From NCBI RefSeq assembly GCF_001513965.1, contig NZ_KQ948044.1:1-64000 (forward strand): 64,000 nt of DNA. The letters run 5' to 3'. The notes under the pieces were generated by a model, which worked only from the letters and a program-made list of their open reading frames with translations, was not told where the DNA came from and made no database searches. Positions 33,818 to 42,199 of this stretch are shown here, piece after piece. Source of the DNA: Streptomyces cellostaticus. Its GTDB lineage: Bacteria; Actinomycetota; Actinomycetes; Streptomycetales; Streptomycetaceae. A program made the position numbers and the translations under genes. Within the stretch, counting starts at the first letter, position 1. Every line of letters starts with the position of its first letter.

Positions 33818-34843
33818 ATGGCTCAGTCGGTGGGTATCAAGGATGTCGCCCGTGCCGCCGGAGTGTCGGTGGGCACGGTGTCGAACGTCATCAACCGCCC
33901 GGACACCGTCGCGAGCGAGACCCGTGCGCGGGTGCTGTCCGCGATCGACCGGCTGGGCTACGTCCGCAGCGAGTCCGCGCGCCAGCTGCGCGCCGGCCGC
34001 AGCCGGATCATGGGGCTGCTGGTGCTGGACATGGGCAACCCCTTCTTCGTGGACGTGGCGCGCGGCGCCGAGCGGGCGGCCCGTCAGGCGGGGCTCGGCG
34101 TGATGGTCTGCAACAGCGCGCAGAACGCGGCGGAGGAGGCGGAGTACCTGTCGCTCTTCGCCGAGCAGCGGGTACGCGGGGTGCTGCTCACTCCGGCCGA
34201 CGCCACCGGCCGCAACATCGAGACCTTCCGCCGGCACGGCATCCCCTTCGTGCTGGTCGACCGCGTCGCCGAGGGCACCACCGAGTGCTCGGTCTCCGTG
34301 GACGACGTGGCGGGCGGCGCCCTCGCCGTGCGGCACCTGGTGGACGCCGGGCACCGCTCCCTCGCCTACGTGAGCGGCCCGCCCGGCCTCAACCAGGTGC
34401 GCGACCGCCGTACCGGCGCGCTGAACGCGCTTGCGGAGGCGGGCCTCGGCCCCGACGCGCTGCGCGAACTGCCCACCGAGCGTCTCGACGTGGCCGCCGG
34501 CCGGGACGCGGGGGCCCGCCTGCTCGGCCTCGCCGACCGCCCCACCGCCGTCTTCTGCGCCAACGACCTGCTGGCGCTCGGCGTGCTCCAGGCCATGTAC
34601 GCGGCCGGCGTCACCGTCCCCGACGACCTCGCCATCGTCGGCTACGACGACATCGAGTTCGCCGCCGCCGCGGCCGTCCCCCTCACCTCCGTACGGCAGC
34701 CCGCCGTCACCATGGGCGCCCTCGCCGCGGAACTGCTGCTGGAGGAGACCGAGGCCGAGGACGGAACCATCGCCCACGAGCACCGGCGCGTGGTGCTCCA
34801 GCCGGAGCTGGTGGTGCGCCGCTCCAGCCTCGCCGCCCGCTGA
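33818..34843 (+). CDS. rhaR: LacI family transcriptional regulator of the rhamnose genes
   Basis: A 341-residue regulator starting at ATG 33818 behind GGAGGT. The N-terminal LacI helix-turn-helix reads IKDVARAAGVSVGTVSNVIN, followed by the hinge and a periplasmic-binding-like effector domain ending ELLLEETEAEDG. It closes the rhamnose gene set. Two LacI-type operators lie between rhaI and the importer operon. It is therefore the likely repressor of both arms, released by rhamnose or a pathway intermediate. The symbol follows use for LacI-type rhamnose regulators in Streptomyces and is assigned by context. Confidence 0.9.
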   Translation: MAQSVGIKDVARAAGVSVGTVSNVINRPDTVASETRARVLSAIDRLGYVRSESARQLRAGRSRIMGLLVLDMGNPFFVDVARGAERAARQAGLGVMVCNSAQNAAEEAEYLSLFAEQRVRGVLLTPADATGRNIETFRRHGIPFVLVDRVAEGTTECSVSVDDVAGGALAVRHLVDAGHRSLAYVSGPPGLNQVRDRRTGALNALAEAGLGPDALRELPTERLDVAAGRDAGARLLGLADRPTAVFCANDLLALGVLQAMYAAGVTVPDDLAIVGYDDIEFAAAAAVPLTSVRQPAVTMGALAAELLLEETEAEDGTIAHEHRRVVLQPELVVRRSSLAAR

Positions 34844-34941
34844 CCGGAAGTTCAGTAACAATCCATGATCCCGGGGGTCGGACCACGGGCGTCCATGTGC
34901 TGAACTGGGACGCGTCCGTCCCATCCGTCCCGGGAGACCCG

Positions 34942-36243
34942 TTGAGCCTCAGCTACCGCCAGCCCGGCGTCGTCCTCACCGACCGCCACTTCACCGTGCC
35001 CCTCGACCACGCCGACCCGGGCGGCGAGACCATCGAGCTGTACGCCCGTGCGGCCGTCGCGCGTGACAAGGCGGGGCAGGACCTGCCCTGGCTGGTGTAC
35101 CTGCAGGGCGGGCCCGGCTTCGGGGCGAATCGTTTCATCGGACGTCAGGCCTGGCTCGACCGGGCCCTGAAGGACTACCGCGTCCTCCTCCTCGACCAGC
35201 GCGGCACCGGCCGCTCCACGCCCGCCACCCGGCAGACGCTGCCGCTGCGCGGCACTCCCGCGGAGCAGGCCGAGTACCTGACCCGCTTCCGCGCCGACGC
35301 GATCGTCCGCGACTGCGAGGCCATCCGCCCCGAGCTGACGGGCGGGGCCCCCTGGACCGTGCTCGGCCAGAGCTTCGGCGGCTTCTGCACGGTGTCGTAC
35401 CTCTCCCTCGCCCCCGAGGGACTCGCCACCGCCGTCATCACCGGCGGCCTGCCCTCCCTCGACGCCCACGCCGACGACGTCTACCGGGCCGCCTACCCGC
35501 GCATCGAACGCAAGGTCACCACGCACTACGCCCGTTACCCGCAGGACGTGGAGCGCGCCCGCCGCATCGCCGACCACCTCCTGACCCACGACGTCGTCCT
35601 GCCGAACGGCTACCGCTTCACCGTGGAGGCCTTCCAGTCCCTCGGCCTCATGCTCGGCATGAGCGACGGCAGCCACCGCCTCCACTACCTCCTCGAGGAC
35701 GCCTTCGTCCGCACCCCCGGCGGCCTCGACCTGTCCGACGCCTTCCAGGAGGAGGTCCAGGCCCTGCTCTCGTACGCCGGCCACCCCCTCTACGCCCTCG
35801 TCCACGAGGCGATCTACGGCCAGGGCCTGCGCCCCACCGCCTGGGCCGCCGAGCGCATGCGCGCCGAGTTCCCGCAGTTCGACGCGGCCAAGGCCCTCGC
35901 CGGTGACACCCCGGTACTGTTCACGGGCGAGACGGTGCACCCCTGGATGTTCGACACCGACCCGGCCCTGCGCCCCTTGCGCGAGACGGCCGAGCTGCTG
36001 GCCGCCCGCACCGACTGGCAGCCCCTGTACGACCCGGCGCGCCTCGCCGTCAACGAGGTCCCGGTCGCCGCGGCGATCTACCACGACGACATGTACGTGG
36101 ACAGCGCCCACTCCGTGCACACCGCCCGCGCCATCCGCGGCCTGCGCACCTGGGTGACCGACGAGTTCGAGCACGACGGCCTGCGCACCGGCGCGCCCCG
36201 CGTGCTGGACCGGCTGCTCGCCCTGGCCCACGACGAGGCGTGA
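34942..36243 (+). CDS. Alpha/beta hydrolase, proline iminopeptidase-like (S33)
   Basis: A 433-residue cytoplasmic hydrolase. The start is taken as TTG 34942 with CGGGAGA upstream, giving LSLSYRQPGVVLTDRHFTVPLDH. It shows the oxyanion-hole loop LQGGPGFGANR, DQRGTGRST, and the nucleophile elbow GQSFGGFC with the active Ser. The Asp and His of the triad lie in the C-terminal third (ETVHPWMF, YVDSAHSVH). Family members remove N-terminal proline or other residues from peptides. It is not obviously part of the rhamnose operon, since the regulator gene ends about 100 bases upstream. Confidence 0.9.
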   Translation: MSLSYRQPGVVLTDRHFTVPLDHADPGGETIELYARAAVARDKAGQDLPWLVYLQGGPGFGANRFIGRQAWLDRALKDYRVLLLDQRGTGRSTPATRQTLPLRGTPAEQAEYLTRFRADAIVRDCEAIRPELTGGAPWTVLGQSFGGFCTVSYLSLAPEGLATAVITGGLPSLDAHADDVYRAAYPRIERKVTTHYARYPQDVERARRIADHLLTHDVVLPNGYRFTVEAFQSLGLMLGMSDGSHRLHYLLEDAFVRTPGGLDLSDAFQEEVQALLSYAGHPLYALVHEAIYGQGLRPTAWAAERMRAEFPQFDAAKALAGDTPVLFTGETVHPWMFDTDPALRPLRETAELLAARTDWQPLYDPARLAVNEVPVAAAIYHDDMYVDSAHSVHTARAIRGLRTWVTDEFEHDGLRTGAPRVLDRLLALAHDEA

Positions 36244-36328
36244 CGGACCCGGCCCACGCGAGGGGCGACACAACGGGTCACCCGGTAAAAGGAGTTGCGG
36301 GCGGGACTGAGCGGCATAGTCTGCGCCC

Positions 36329-37072
36329 ATGACCGAGCCGAAGATCACCCAGCTCCAGCCCCTGCCCGACGACTGGCAGCGTGCCCTCGCCGTGGTCGCG
36401 CACCCCGACGACCTGGAGTACGGGTGCTCGGCGGCCATTGCCGCCTGGACCGATGCCGGCCGTGAGGTCGCCTATGTCCTGGCGACACGCGGTGAGGCGG
36501 GGATAGACACCCTCGACCCCGCCGTATGCGGCCCGCTGCGCGAGCGTGAGCAGCGGGCGAGCGCGGCCGCCGTCGGCGTCACCACCGTGGAGTTCCTGGA
36601 CCACCGGGACGGAGTGATCGAATACGGCCTGGCACTGCGCCGGGACATCGCCGCCGCGATCCGCCGCCACCGCCCCGAACTGGTCCTCACCCTCAACCAC
36701 CGCGACACCTGGGGCGGTGTCGCCTGGAACACCCCCGACCACGTGGCCGTGGGCCGCGCCACCCTGGACGCCGCCGCGGACGCGGGCAACCGCTGGATCT
36801 TCCCGGAACTCGCCGAGCAGGGGCTGGAGCCCTGGAACGGCGTCCGCCGGGTCGCCGTGGCCGGGTCGAGCAGCCCCACCCATGCGGTCGACGCCACGCC
36901 CGGCCTGGAGCGCGCGGTGCGCTCCCTGCTCGAACACCGCACCTACATCGAGGCGTTGACCAAGCAGGACCCGGAGACGTACGTCCGCGACTTCCTGACC
37001 GCGAGCACCCAGGGCGCCGCGGAACGCTTCGGCGGGAAGCCGGCGGTGGCCTTCGAAGTGTTCAGCCGATAG
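36329..37072 (+). CDS. PIG-L family deacetylase
   Basis: A 247-residue protein with the zinc-site signature VVAHPDDLEYGCSAAI at residues 22-37 and a second metal His in NTPDHVAVGRATLDAA. The family contains MshB (mycothiol synthesis) and mycothiol conjugate amidase, and deacetylases of natural products. The length is shorter than MshB or Mca (about 290), so it is likely a different N-acetyl-sugar or small-molecule deacetylase. It stands as a single gene between the S33 hydrolase and the sigma-factor gene. Confidence 0.9.
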   Translation: MTEPKITQLQPLPDDWQRALAVVAHPDDLEYGCSAAIAAWTDAGREVAYVLATRGEAGIDTLDPAVCGPLREREQRASAAAVGVTTVEFLDHRDGVIEYGLALRRDIAAAIRRHRPELVLTLNHRDTWGGVAWNTPDHVAVGRATLDAAADAGNRWIFPELAEQGLEPWNGVRRVAVAGSSSPTHAVDATPGLERAVRSLLEHRTYIEALTKQDPETYVRDFLTASTQGAAERFGGKPAVAFEVFSR

Positions 37073-37108
37073 CCCGGCCGACGGCCGACCGCACCGAACG
37101 GGGATGAC

Positions 37109-38002
37109 ATGAACAGCAGGGACCTGCTCGCCGACCGCTTCGAGGAACACCGCGGACAGCTGCGCGCGGTGGCCTACCGGATGCTCGGCTCGCTCGCCGA
37201 GGCGGAGGACGCGGTCCAGGAGGCGTGGCTGCGGCTCGGCCGCACCGACGCGGACGGGATCAGGAACCTCGGCGGCTGGCTGACCACGGTCGTCGGCCGG
37301 GTCTGCCTGGACATGCTGCGCTCGCGCAGCGCGCGCCGCGAGGAGCCGATGGACGACACGTACGTCCCGGATCCGCTGGTGCGGCCGCTGTCCCGGGTCG
37401 ATCCGGAGACCGAGGTGCTGGAGGCCGACTCGGTCGGGCTCGCCCTCCTCGTCGTCCTGGAGACGCTGGAGCCCGCCGAACGGCTGGCGTTCGTCCTGCA
37501 CGACATGTTCGCCGTGCCCTTCGACGACATCGCCGCGATCGTGGAGCGCACCCCGGCCGCCACCCGGCAGCTGGCCAGCCGGGCCCGCCGCCGGGTGCAG
37601 GGGGCAACCCCGGCCGCCGACCCCGACCTCGGCCGGCAGCGGCAGGTGGTCGATGCCTTCCTCGCGGCCTCGCGCGGCGGCGACTTCGAGGCGCTGCTCG
37701 CCCTGCTCCACCCGGACGTGGAGCTGCGCGCCGACGCGGGCGCCCTGGTCCGGGGCGCGGCCGCCTCCAAGGCCGTACGCGGAGCGCGGGCGGTGGCCGA
37801 ACAGGCCGCGATGTTCTCCCGGTTCGCGGGATTCGCGCGGCTCGCGCTGGTCAACGGCGCGGTGGGCGTGGTCACCGCGCCCGAGGGGCAGCCGCTGTCG
37901 GTCACGGCGTTCACGGTCGCCGACGGCAGGATCACCGGCATGTACATCCTCGCCGATCCCGGACGCCTGGCCGGATTGGACCTGCCCCCGCTCGAGGCCT
38001 GA
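37109..38002 (+). CDS. SigJ-type (ECF41) sigma factor with SnoaL-like C-terminal domain
   Basis: A 297-residue sigma factor. Region 2 reads YRMLGSLAEAEDAVQEAWLRL. Region 4 covers about residues 110-165 (LEPAERLAFVLHDMFAVPFDDIA, cited in part). The last 110 residues form a SnoaL/NTF2-like fold, RQVVDAFLAASRGGDFEALLALL in part, ending in the DPGRLAGLDL motif. In ECF41 factors this extension controls activity, replacing a separate anti-sigma factor. The regulated gene is usually adjacent; here the neighbours are a PIG-L deacetylase and the pentapeptide protein. Confidence 0.92.
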   Translation: MNSRDLLADRFEEHRGQLRAVAYRMLGSLAEAEDAVQEAWLRLGRTDADGIRNLGGWLTTVVGRVCLDMLRSRSARREEPMDDTYVPDPLVRPLSRVDPETEVLEADSVGLALLVVLETLEPAERLAFVLHDMFAVPFDDIAAIVERTPAATRQLASRARRRVQGATPAADPDLGRQRQVVDAFLAASRGGDFEALLALLHPDVELRADAGALVRGAAASKAVRGARAVAEQAAMFSRFAGFARLALVNGAVGVVTAPEGQPLSVTAFTVADGRITGMYILADPGRLAGLDLPPLEA

Positions 38003-38059
38003 CGGCCGGCCGGGCCGCCTCGGCCCCGGAAGGTTTCGCAGGTCAGTAGGCTTGACGCC

Positions 38060-38923
38060 ATGCCGGACCAGACCAAGACCATCGACCCCGCCAGCCTGCG
38101 CGGCGACTGTGCCCAGTGCTTCGGACTGTGCTGCGTCGCCCTGCCCTTCGCCGCCTCCGCGGACTTCGCCCTCGACAAGCCCGCGGGCAAGCCCTGCCCG
38201 AACCTCCGGGGCGACCACCGCTGCGGCATCCACGCCGACCTGCGCACGAAGGGCTTCACCGGCTGCACGGTCTACGACTGCTTCGGCGCCGGACAGAAGG
38301 TCTCGCAGATCACCTTCGGCGGGCAGGACTGGCGTACGGCGCCGAAGGAGCACGCCCGCCGCATGTTCGACGTGTTCCCGGTCGTACGCCAGCTGCACGA
38401 ACTGCTCTGGTACCTGACGGAGGCGCTGGGCCTCGACGCCGCCGGGCCCGTCCACGCCGACCTGCGCCGGGCCCTGGAACGGACCGAGCGGCTCACCCGG
38501 CAGACCCCGGAAGAGCTGGCCGCCCTTGACGTGGCCGCCCACCGGCAGGAGGTCAACGTGCTCCTGCTGCGCTCCAGCGAGCTGGCCCGGGCGAGCGTCG
38601 CCGGCCCCAAGGGCAAGAAGGGCCAGAAGGGCAAGGCGAAGGACCGCCGGGGCGCCGACCTCATCGGGGCCCGGCTCAGGGGCGCCGACCTGCGCGGTGC
38701 CAGCCTGCGCGGCGCCTACCTCATCGCCGCCGACCTCACCGGCGCCGACCTGCGCGGAGCGGACATGATCGGCGCCGACCTGCGCGACACCGACCTGACC
38801 GACGCGGACCTCACCGGCGCCTTCTTCCTCACCCAGCCGCAGCTGAACGCTGCGCGTGGCAGTGCCGGGACCCGGTTGCCGGAGTCAGTCAGCCGGCCGG
38901 TGCACTGGACAGCGGGCGGCTGA
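38060..38923 (+). CDS. Pentapeptide-repeat protein with Cys-rich N-terminal domain
   Basis: A 287-residue protein. The N-terminal part has a cysteine cluster, GDCAQCFGLCCVALPF, then KPCPN, HRCGIHADL and TGCTVYDCFGAG, similar to zinc/iron-chelating domains. A helical middle is followed by a Lys/Gly linker. The C-terminal 90 residues are pentapeptide repeats of the A(D/S)LxG type, about 12 units, forming a right-handed four-sided helix in known structures. The function is unknown. Its last 39 bases overlap the end of the convergent P450 gene (38885-38923), so the two stops lie inside each other. Confidence 0.88.
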   Translation: MPDQTKTIDPASLRGDCAQCFGLCCVALPFAASADFALDKPAGKPCPNLRGDHRCGIHADLRTKGFTGCTVYDCFGAGQKVSQITFGGQDWRTAPKEHARRMFDVFPVVRQLHELLWYLTEALGLDAAGPVHADLRRALERTERLTRQTPEELAALDVAAHRQEVNVLLLRSSELARASVAGPKGKKGQKGKAKDRRGADLIGARLRGADLRGASLRGAYLIAADLTGADLRGADMIGADLRDTDLTDADLTGAFFLTQPQLNAARGSAGTRLPESVSRPVHWTAGG

Positions 38924-40411
38924 CCCGGAGCCGTCGTCCGGGACCGTGACGGGCGCTGCGGCGCGCGCGGGCGCGGTACGCCGCTCCAGGTGCAGTCGCA
39001 GCCCCTCCGGTATCACCGTCAGGCGCTCGGTGACCCGGAGCCGGTAGTCCGGGTCGGGCCGCAGCTCGTAGCGGCGCAGCAGCAGGCCGAGGACGAGGGT
39101 CGCCTCGTGCAGGGCGAACTGGCGGCCGATGCAGGCCCGCGCGCCGGTCCCGAACGGCTTGAAGGTGTGCGCGGGACGGGCCCGTACGGCCTTGGCGTCG
39201 AACCGGTCCGGGTCGAACCGCTCGGCGTCCTCGCCCCACACCTCCGGGTCGCGGTGCAGCATCGGCGTCAGCACCAGCGCCCACGCACCGCGCCGCATCG
39301 GGTGCTCCCCGGCCAGCACCGTGTCCTGGCGGGCCTCACGGGCGAAGGCGGGCGCGGTGGGCCACAGCCGCAGCGACTCGTCCAGCACCCGGCGGACGTA
39401 GCGCAGCTTGGCGACCTGGTCGTAGCCGGGCTGCGGGGTGTCGCCCCAGACGCGGTCCACCTCGGCGCGGGCCCGGGCGGCGACCTCCGGGTGCCGGGCG
39501 AGGTAGTGCAGGGCGAAGGAGAGCGCGCCCGAGGTGGTCTCGTGGCCCGCCACCAGGAACGTGATCACCTGCTTGCGGACGTTCTGGTCCGACAGCCGCT
39601 CCCCGGTCCGCGGGTGGGCCGTCTCCAGCATGCGGTCCAGCAGGTCCCCGTCCCCGCCGCCGGACCGGCGCCGGTCCGCCACCAGGTCGTCGACCGTGCG
39701 GTTCAGGTGGGCGATGTCGGCCGCGTTGCGCCGGGAAGCGCCGCGCAGCAGCAGCGGGACCAGCGGCACGGGCACGCTGTTCAGCCGCTGCGCGTAGGTG
39801 AGCGTGCCCACCATCGCCGTCACGAAGGGGTGCGGCCGCTCCCGCTCGAAGGAGCCGAAATCGTGCCCGAACCCGGTGCGGGCGATCGTCTCCAGGGTCA
39901 GCTTGGTCATGTCGCCGGGCACGTCCACCGCCCGCCCGGCCGCCAGCTCCCGGTCCCAGTGGCCGGTCAGCCGCCCGGCGACGGCGAGCATCATGCCGTG
40001 GTAGCCCTCCATGGCCTCCCGGCTGAAGCCGGGCGCCAGGACGTCGTGCGCCAGCTGCCAGTTCGGCTCGTGGTTGTACGCCGTGAACAGCCCGTCCCCG
40101 GCGACCGGCCGCAGATTGGCGACCCCGAGGCCCACGTGCTTGGCGAACCGGGACTCGTCGGCCATATCGGCGGCGAGCCGCGCGCCCCACAGGAACACGA
40201 ACTCGTTCCCGAACGCCCGGCGCCGGAATATGGGACCCAGCCGGCGGCCCAGGCGCAGGGAGTCCTGAAGGGGTCGGCGCCGGTCGACGCCGAGCACGTC
40301 GCCGAGCAGGGGCAGCCGGTGCGGCGGATGCGGGATGCGGTGCAGTTCGGGCCAGCCCTGCTCGGCACCGCGGAAACCTTTCGGCAGCCCGGTCTCCGTT
40401 GTCTCCGCCAT
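38885..40411 (-). CDS. Stand-alone cytochrome P450 of the CYP102 heme-domain type
   Basis: A 508-residue P450 starting at ATG 40411. It has the I-helix AGHETTSG, the K-helix ESLR and the heme ligand loop FGTGARACIGRQFALHEA. Close likeness to the heme domain of the self-sufficient P450 at 49531-52710 (e.g. FAKHVG, GDGLFTAYNHEPNW, FGSFERERPHPFV) places it in the CYP102-like group. However, the protein ends after the heme domain with no reductase, so it must use separate redox partners, and none are adjacent. A TetR gene is divergent, with TTGAAC repeats between the two. Substrates are probably fatty acids. Confidence 0.92.
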   Translation of the reverse strand: MAETTETGLPKGFRGAEQGWPELHRIPHPPHRLPLLGDVLGVDRRRPLQDSLRLGRRLGPIFRRRAFGNEFVFLWGARLAADMADESRFAKHVGLGVANLRPVAGDGLFTAYNHEPNWQLAHDVLAPGFSREAMEGYHGMMLAVAGRLTGHWDRELAAGRAVDVPGDMTKLTLETIARTGFGHDFGSFERERPHPFVTAMVGTLTYAQRLNSVPVPLVPLLLRGASRRNAADIAHLNRTVDDLVADRRRSGGGDGDLLDRMLETAHPRTGERLSDQNVRKQVITFLVAGHETTSGALSFALHYLARHPEVAARARAEVDRVWGDTPQPGYDQVAKLRYVRRVLDESLRLWPTAPAFAREARQDTVLAGEHPMRRGAWALVLTPMLHRDPEVWGEDAERFDPDRFDAKAVRARPAHTFKPFGTGARACIGRQFALHEATLVLGLLLRRYELRPDPDYRLRVTERLTVIPEGLRLHLERRTAPARAAAPVTVPDDGSGSAARCPVHRPAD

Positions 40412-40438
40412 GGCGCGATCTCCCTTGATCCAGCGGAT

Positions 40439-40512
40439 GGTTGAACCTGGGACCCCACGTGTTGTATGTGAGTTCAATAACGCGGTTCAGTGTGGGCCGC
40501 TTGTTGAACCGG
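40439..40512. promoter_or_regulatory. TTGAAC/GTTCAA repeats in the P450/TetR divergent promoter
   Basis: The palindrome GGTTGAACC at 40439-40447, then GTTCAA, GGTTCA and GTTGAACC within 70 bases between the P450 start (40411) and TetR start (40532). Repeated half-sites of this kind are typical operators for a divergently encoded TetR protein. Confidence 0.55.
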
Positions 40513-40531
40513 CGTCAAGTAAAGTGACGTC

Positions 40532-41137
40532 ATGCCCGCGAACCAGGGGGAGCGCGTCCGTCGCAGACTCAGCACCGAGGAACGCCGTGAGCAGTTGCTG
40601 TCGGTCGGGGCGAGCCTGTTCTCGGAGAGTCCCTACGACGAGGTGTGGATCGAGCAGGTCGCCGAGATCGCCGGCGTCTCCCGCGGGCTGCTGTACCACT
40701 ACTTCCCGACCAAGCGGGACTTCTTCGCCGCGGTAGTGGAGCGCGAGAGCGAGCGGATGCTGCGCATGACGGCGGCCGTGCCCGGGGTGCCGGTGCGCGA
40801 GCAGCTGAGCACCGGCCTCGACACCTACCTCGGCTACGTCCAGGCCCACGCCCATGGCTTCCGCGCCTTCCATCGCGCCGACGCCGCCGGTGACCAGGCC
40901 GTACGCCGCGTCTACCAGCGGGCTCTTGCTGCCCAGGAGCAGCAGATCCTCGCCGCCCTGGCGGCCGACCCCGAGTTCGGGCCCGTCTTCGAGAGCGCTC
41001 CGCAGGTGCGGCTGGCCGTGCGCGGCTGGCTCGCGTTCACCACGGCCGTCTGCCTGGAGTGGCTGCGCGACGGCGAGCTGACCCTGGAGCAGGTGCGCGA
41101 CCTGTGTGCGCGTGCCCTGTTGGGTGTCATCGCCTGA
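40532..41137 (+). CDS. TetR family regulator, probable controller of the P450 gene
   Basis: A 201-residue TetR protein with the N-terminal helix-turn-helix (RREQLLSVGASLFSESPYDE, cited in part; IAGVSRGLLYHYFPTKRDFF). The C-terminal ligand domain spans residues 70-195. It is transcribed away from the CYP102-like P450, and repeated TTGAAC motifs lie in the shared promoter. By location it likely represses the P450 gene and itself until a lipophilic ligand binds, perhaps the P450 substrate. Confidence 0.92.
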   Translation: MPANQGERVRRRLSTEERREQLLSVGASLFSESPYDEVWIEQVAEIAGVSRGLLYHYFPTKRDFFAAVVERESERMLRMTAAVPGVPVREQLSTGLDTYLGYVQAHAHGFRAFHRADAAGDQAVRRVYQRALAAQEQQILAALAADPEFGPVFESAPQVRLAVRGWLAFTTAVCLEWLRDGELTLEQVRDLCARALLGVIA

Positions 41138-41187
41138 GTCCTCGTCCTGGTGGGGCATGGTTGGCGTGCGCCCGGATCTTCGATAGG

Positions 41188-41206
41188 TTAGGCAAGGCTT
41201 ACCTAA
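41188..41206 (+). promoter_or_regulatory. Iron box (DmdR/IdeR-type operator)
   Basis: TTAGGCAAGGCTTACCTAA is a 19-base near-palindrome closely matching the actinobacterial iron box TTAGGTTAGGCTAACCTAA. It ends 11 bases before the DUF2470 gene start and overlaps its promoter region. It implies repression when iron is plentiful. Confidence 0.88.
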
Positions 41207-41217
41207 GGAGGTCGAGG

Positions 41218-41958
41218 ATGGGTGACACCCAGGACTGGGCGGCCGAACCCGGTCCGGCGCAGCGGGCACGGTCGGTGCTGGCCGCCGCATGGTCGTGCCA
41301 GGTGACCGCGGACGGTGCCCGCGAGGAGTACGTGGGCGCGCACTCCGTGACGGACGACGGTGAGGTGCTGTTGCGTGTGCCCGAGGACAGCGCCCTGCTC
41401 GCGGCCGCCCTGTGCGCTCCGCGCGGGGAGCCGTCCGCCGTGCTGGAGTTCGCGGACGTGGCCCCCGTCCCGGTGCGCCGGCGGATCCGTGCCCGGCTGT
41501 GGCTGGCCGGCTGGTTCGCCCCGGCCGACGGCCCCCTGCTCTTCCGGCCGACCCGGGTGGTGCTGCGGCAGCCGTCCGGTGCCGTGCTCGTCGACTCCGG
41601 CGAGTTCGCCGCCGCCCGGCCCGACCCGCTGGCCGGAGCCGAGGCCCAGTTGCTGACCCACCTCGCCGACGCCCACCCGGACGCCGTCGAGCGGCTCACC
41701 CGGCTCGTGCAGCCCGAGAGCCTGCAGGCCGCGACCCGGGTGGTGCCCCTCGCCGTGGACCGGCACGGCCTCACCCTCCGCATCGAACGCACCCGCGCCC
41801 ACGGCGACGTACGGCTGCCGTTCCACACGCCCGCCGACGACGTCACGCAGCTCACCGAGCGCATGCACGCGCTGCTGGCGCAGGCGAGCGCCGCCGCCTG
41901 CCCCCGTGCGCTCGGGCCAGTCCGGCGGATCAAGTCGCAGGGAGGCAACGGTGGCTGA
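41218..41958 (+). CDS. Iron-regulated DUF2470 (heme/HugZ-like) protein
   Basis: A 246-residue protein starting at ATG 41218 behind GGAGG. The C-terminal 80 residues contain the DUF2470 region: LLTHLADAHPDAVERLTRL, VVPLAVDRHGLTLRI and VRLPFHTPADDVTQLTERMHALL. That domain occurs at the C-terminus of HugZ/HutZ heme-degrading proteins. The N-terminal half is split-barrel-like. An iron box immediately upstream shows iron-dependent control. A role in heme iron use or a linked oxidative reaction is inferred; the heme-binding residues cannot be checked by eye. Confidence 0.82.
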   Translation: MGDTQDWAAEPGPAQRARSVLAAAWSCQVTADGAREEYVGAHSVTDDGEVLLRVPEDSALLAAALCAPRGEPSAVLEFADVAPVPVRRRIRARLWLAGWFAPADGPLLFRPTRVVLRQPSGAVLVDSGEFAAARPDPLAGAEAQLLTHLADAHPDAVERLTRLVQPESLQAATRVVPLAVDRHGLTLRIERTRAHGDVRLPFHTPADDVTQLTERMHALLAQASAAACPRALGPVRRIKSQGGNGG

Positions 41959-42199
41959 TCGGCCGACCCGAGCGGGGGCATGGGGGTGCCCCAGCGCGAG
42001 CGCATTCGAGCGTGGGGGAGCGCGCAGCTGCAAGACGGAGGAGGGCGTCGACGCTGAGCGATGGAGGTACCTCCCGCTCGAGCGAGGCCGAGCGTGGGGG
42101 AGAGTGACGACAACGCGGCTGGGGGTGCCCCCACGCCCTTGAGGCAGTGGGGAGTGCGTGCCAGCCCCCGCGTCTGCGGCATGATCCGCCGGACAGGCC
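41959..42199. repeat. Repeat-rich intergenic region
   Basis: About 240 bases without a gene, carrying two direct copies of CGAGCGTGGGGGAG (42007-42020, 42089-42102), the palindrome GGAGGTACCTCC (42063-42074) and the hairpin TGGGGGTGCCCCCA (42120-42133). Similar GGGGGTGCCCCC plus GTGGGGGAG arrangements occur between Streptomyces genes. The hairpin may end transcription of the two convergent genes. Confidence 0.6.
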
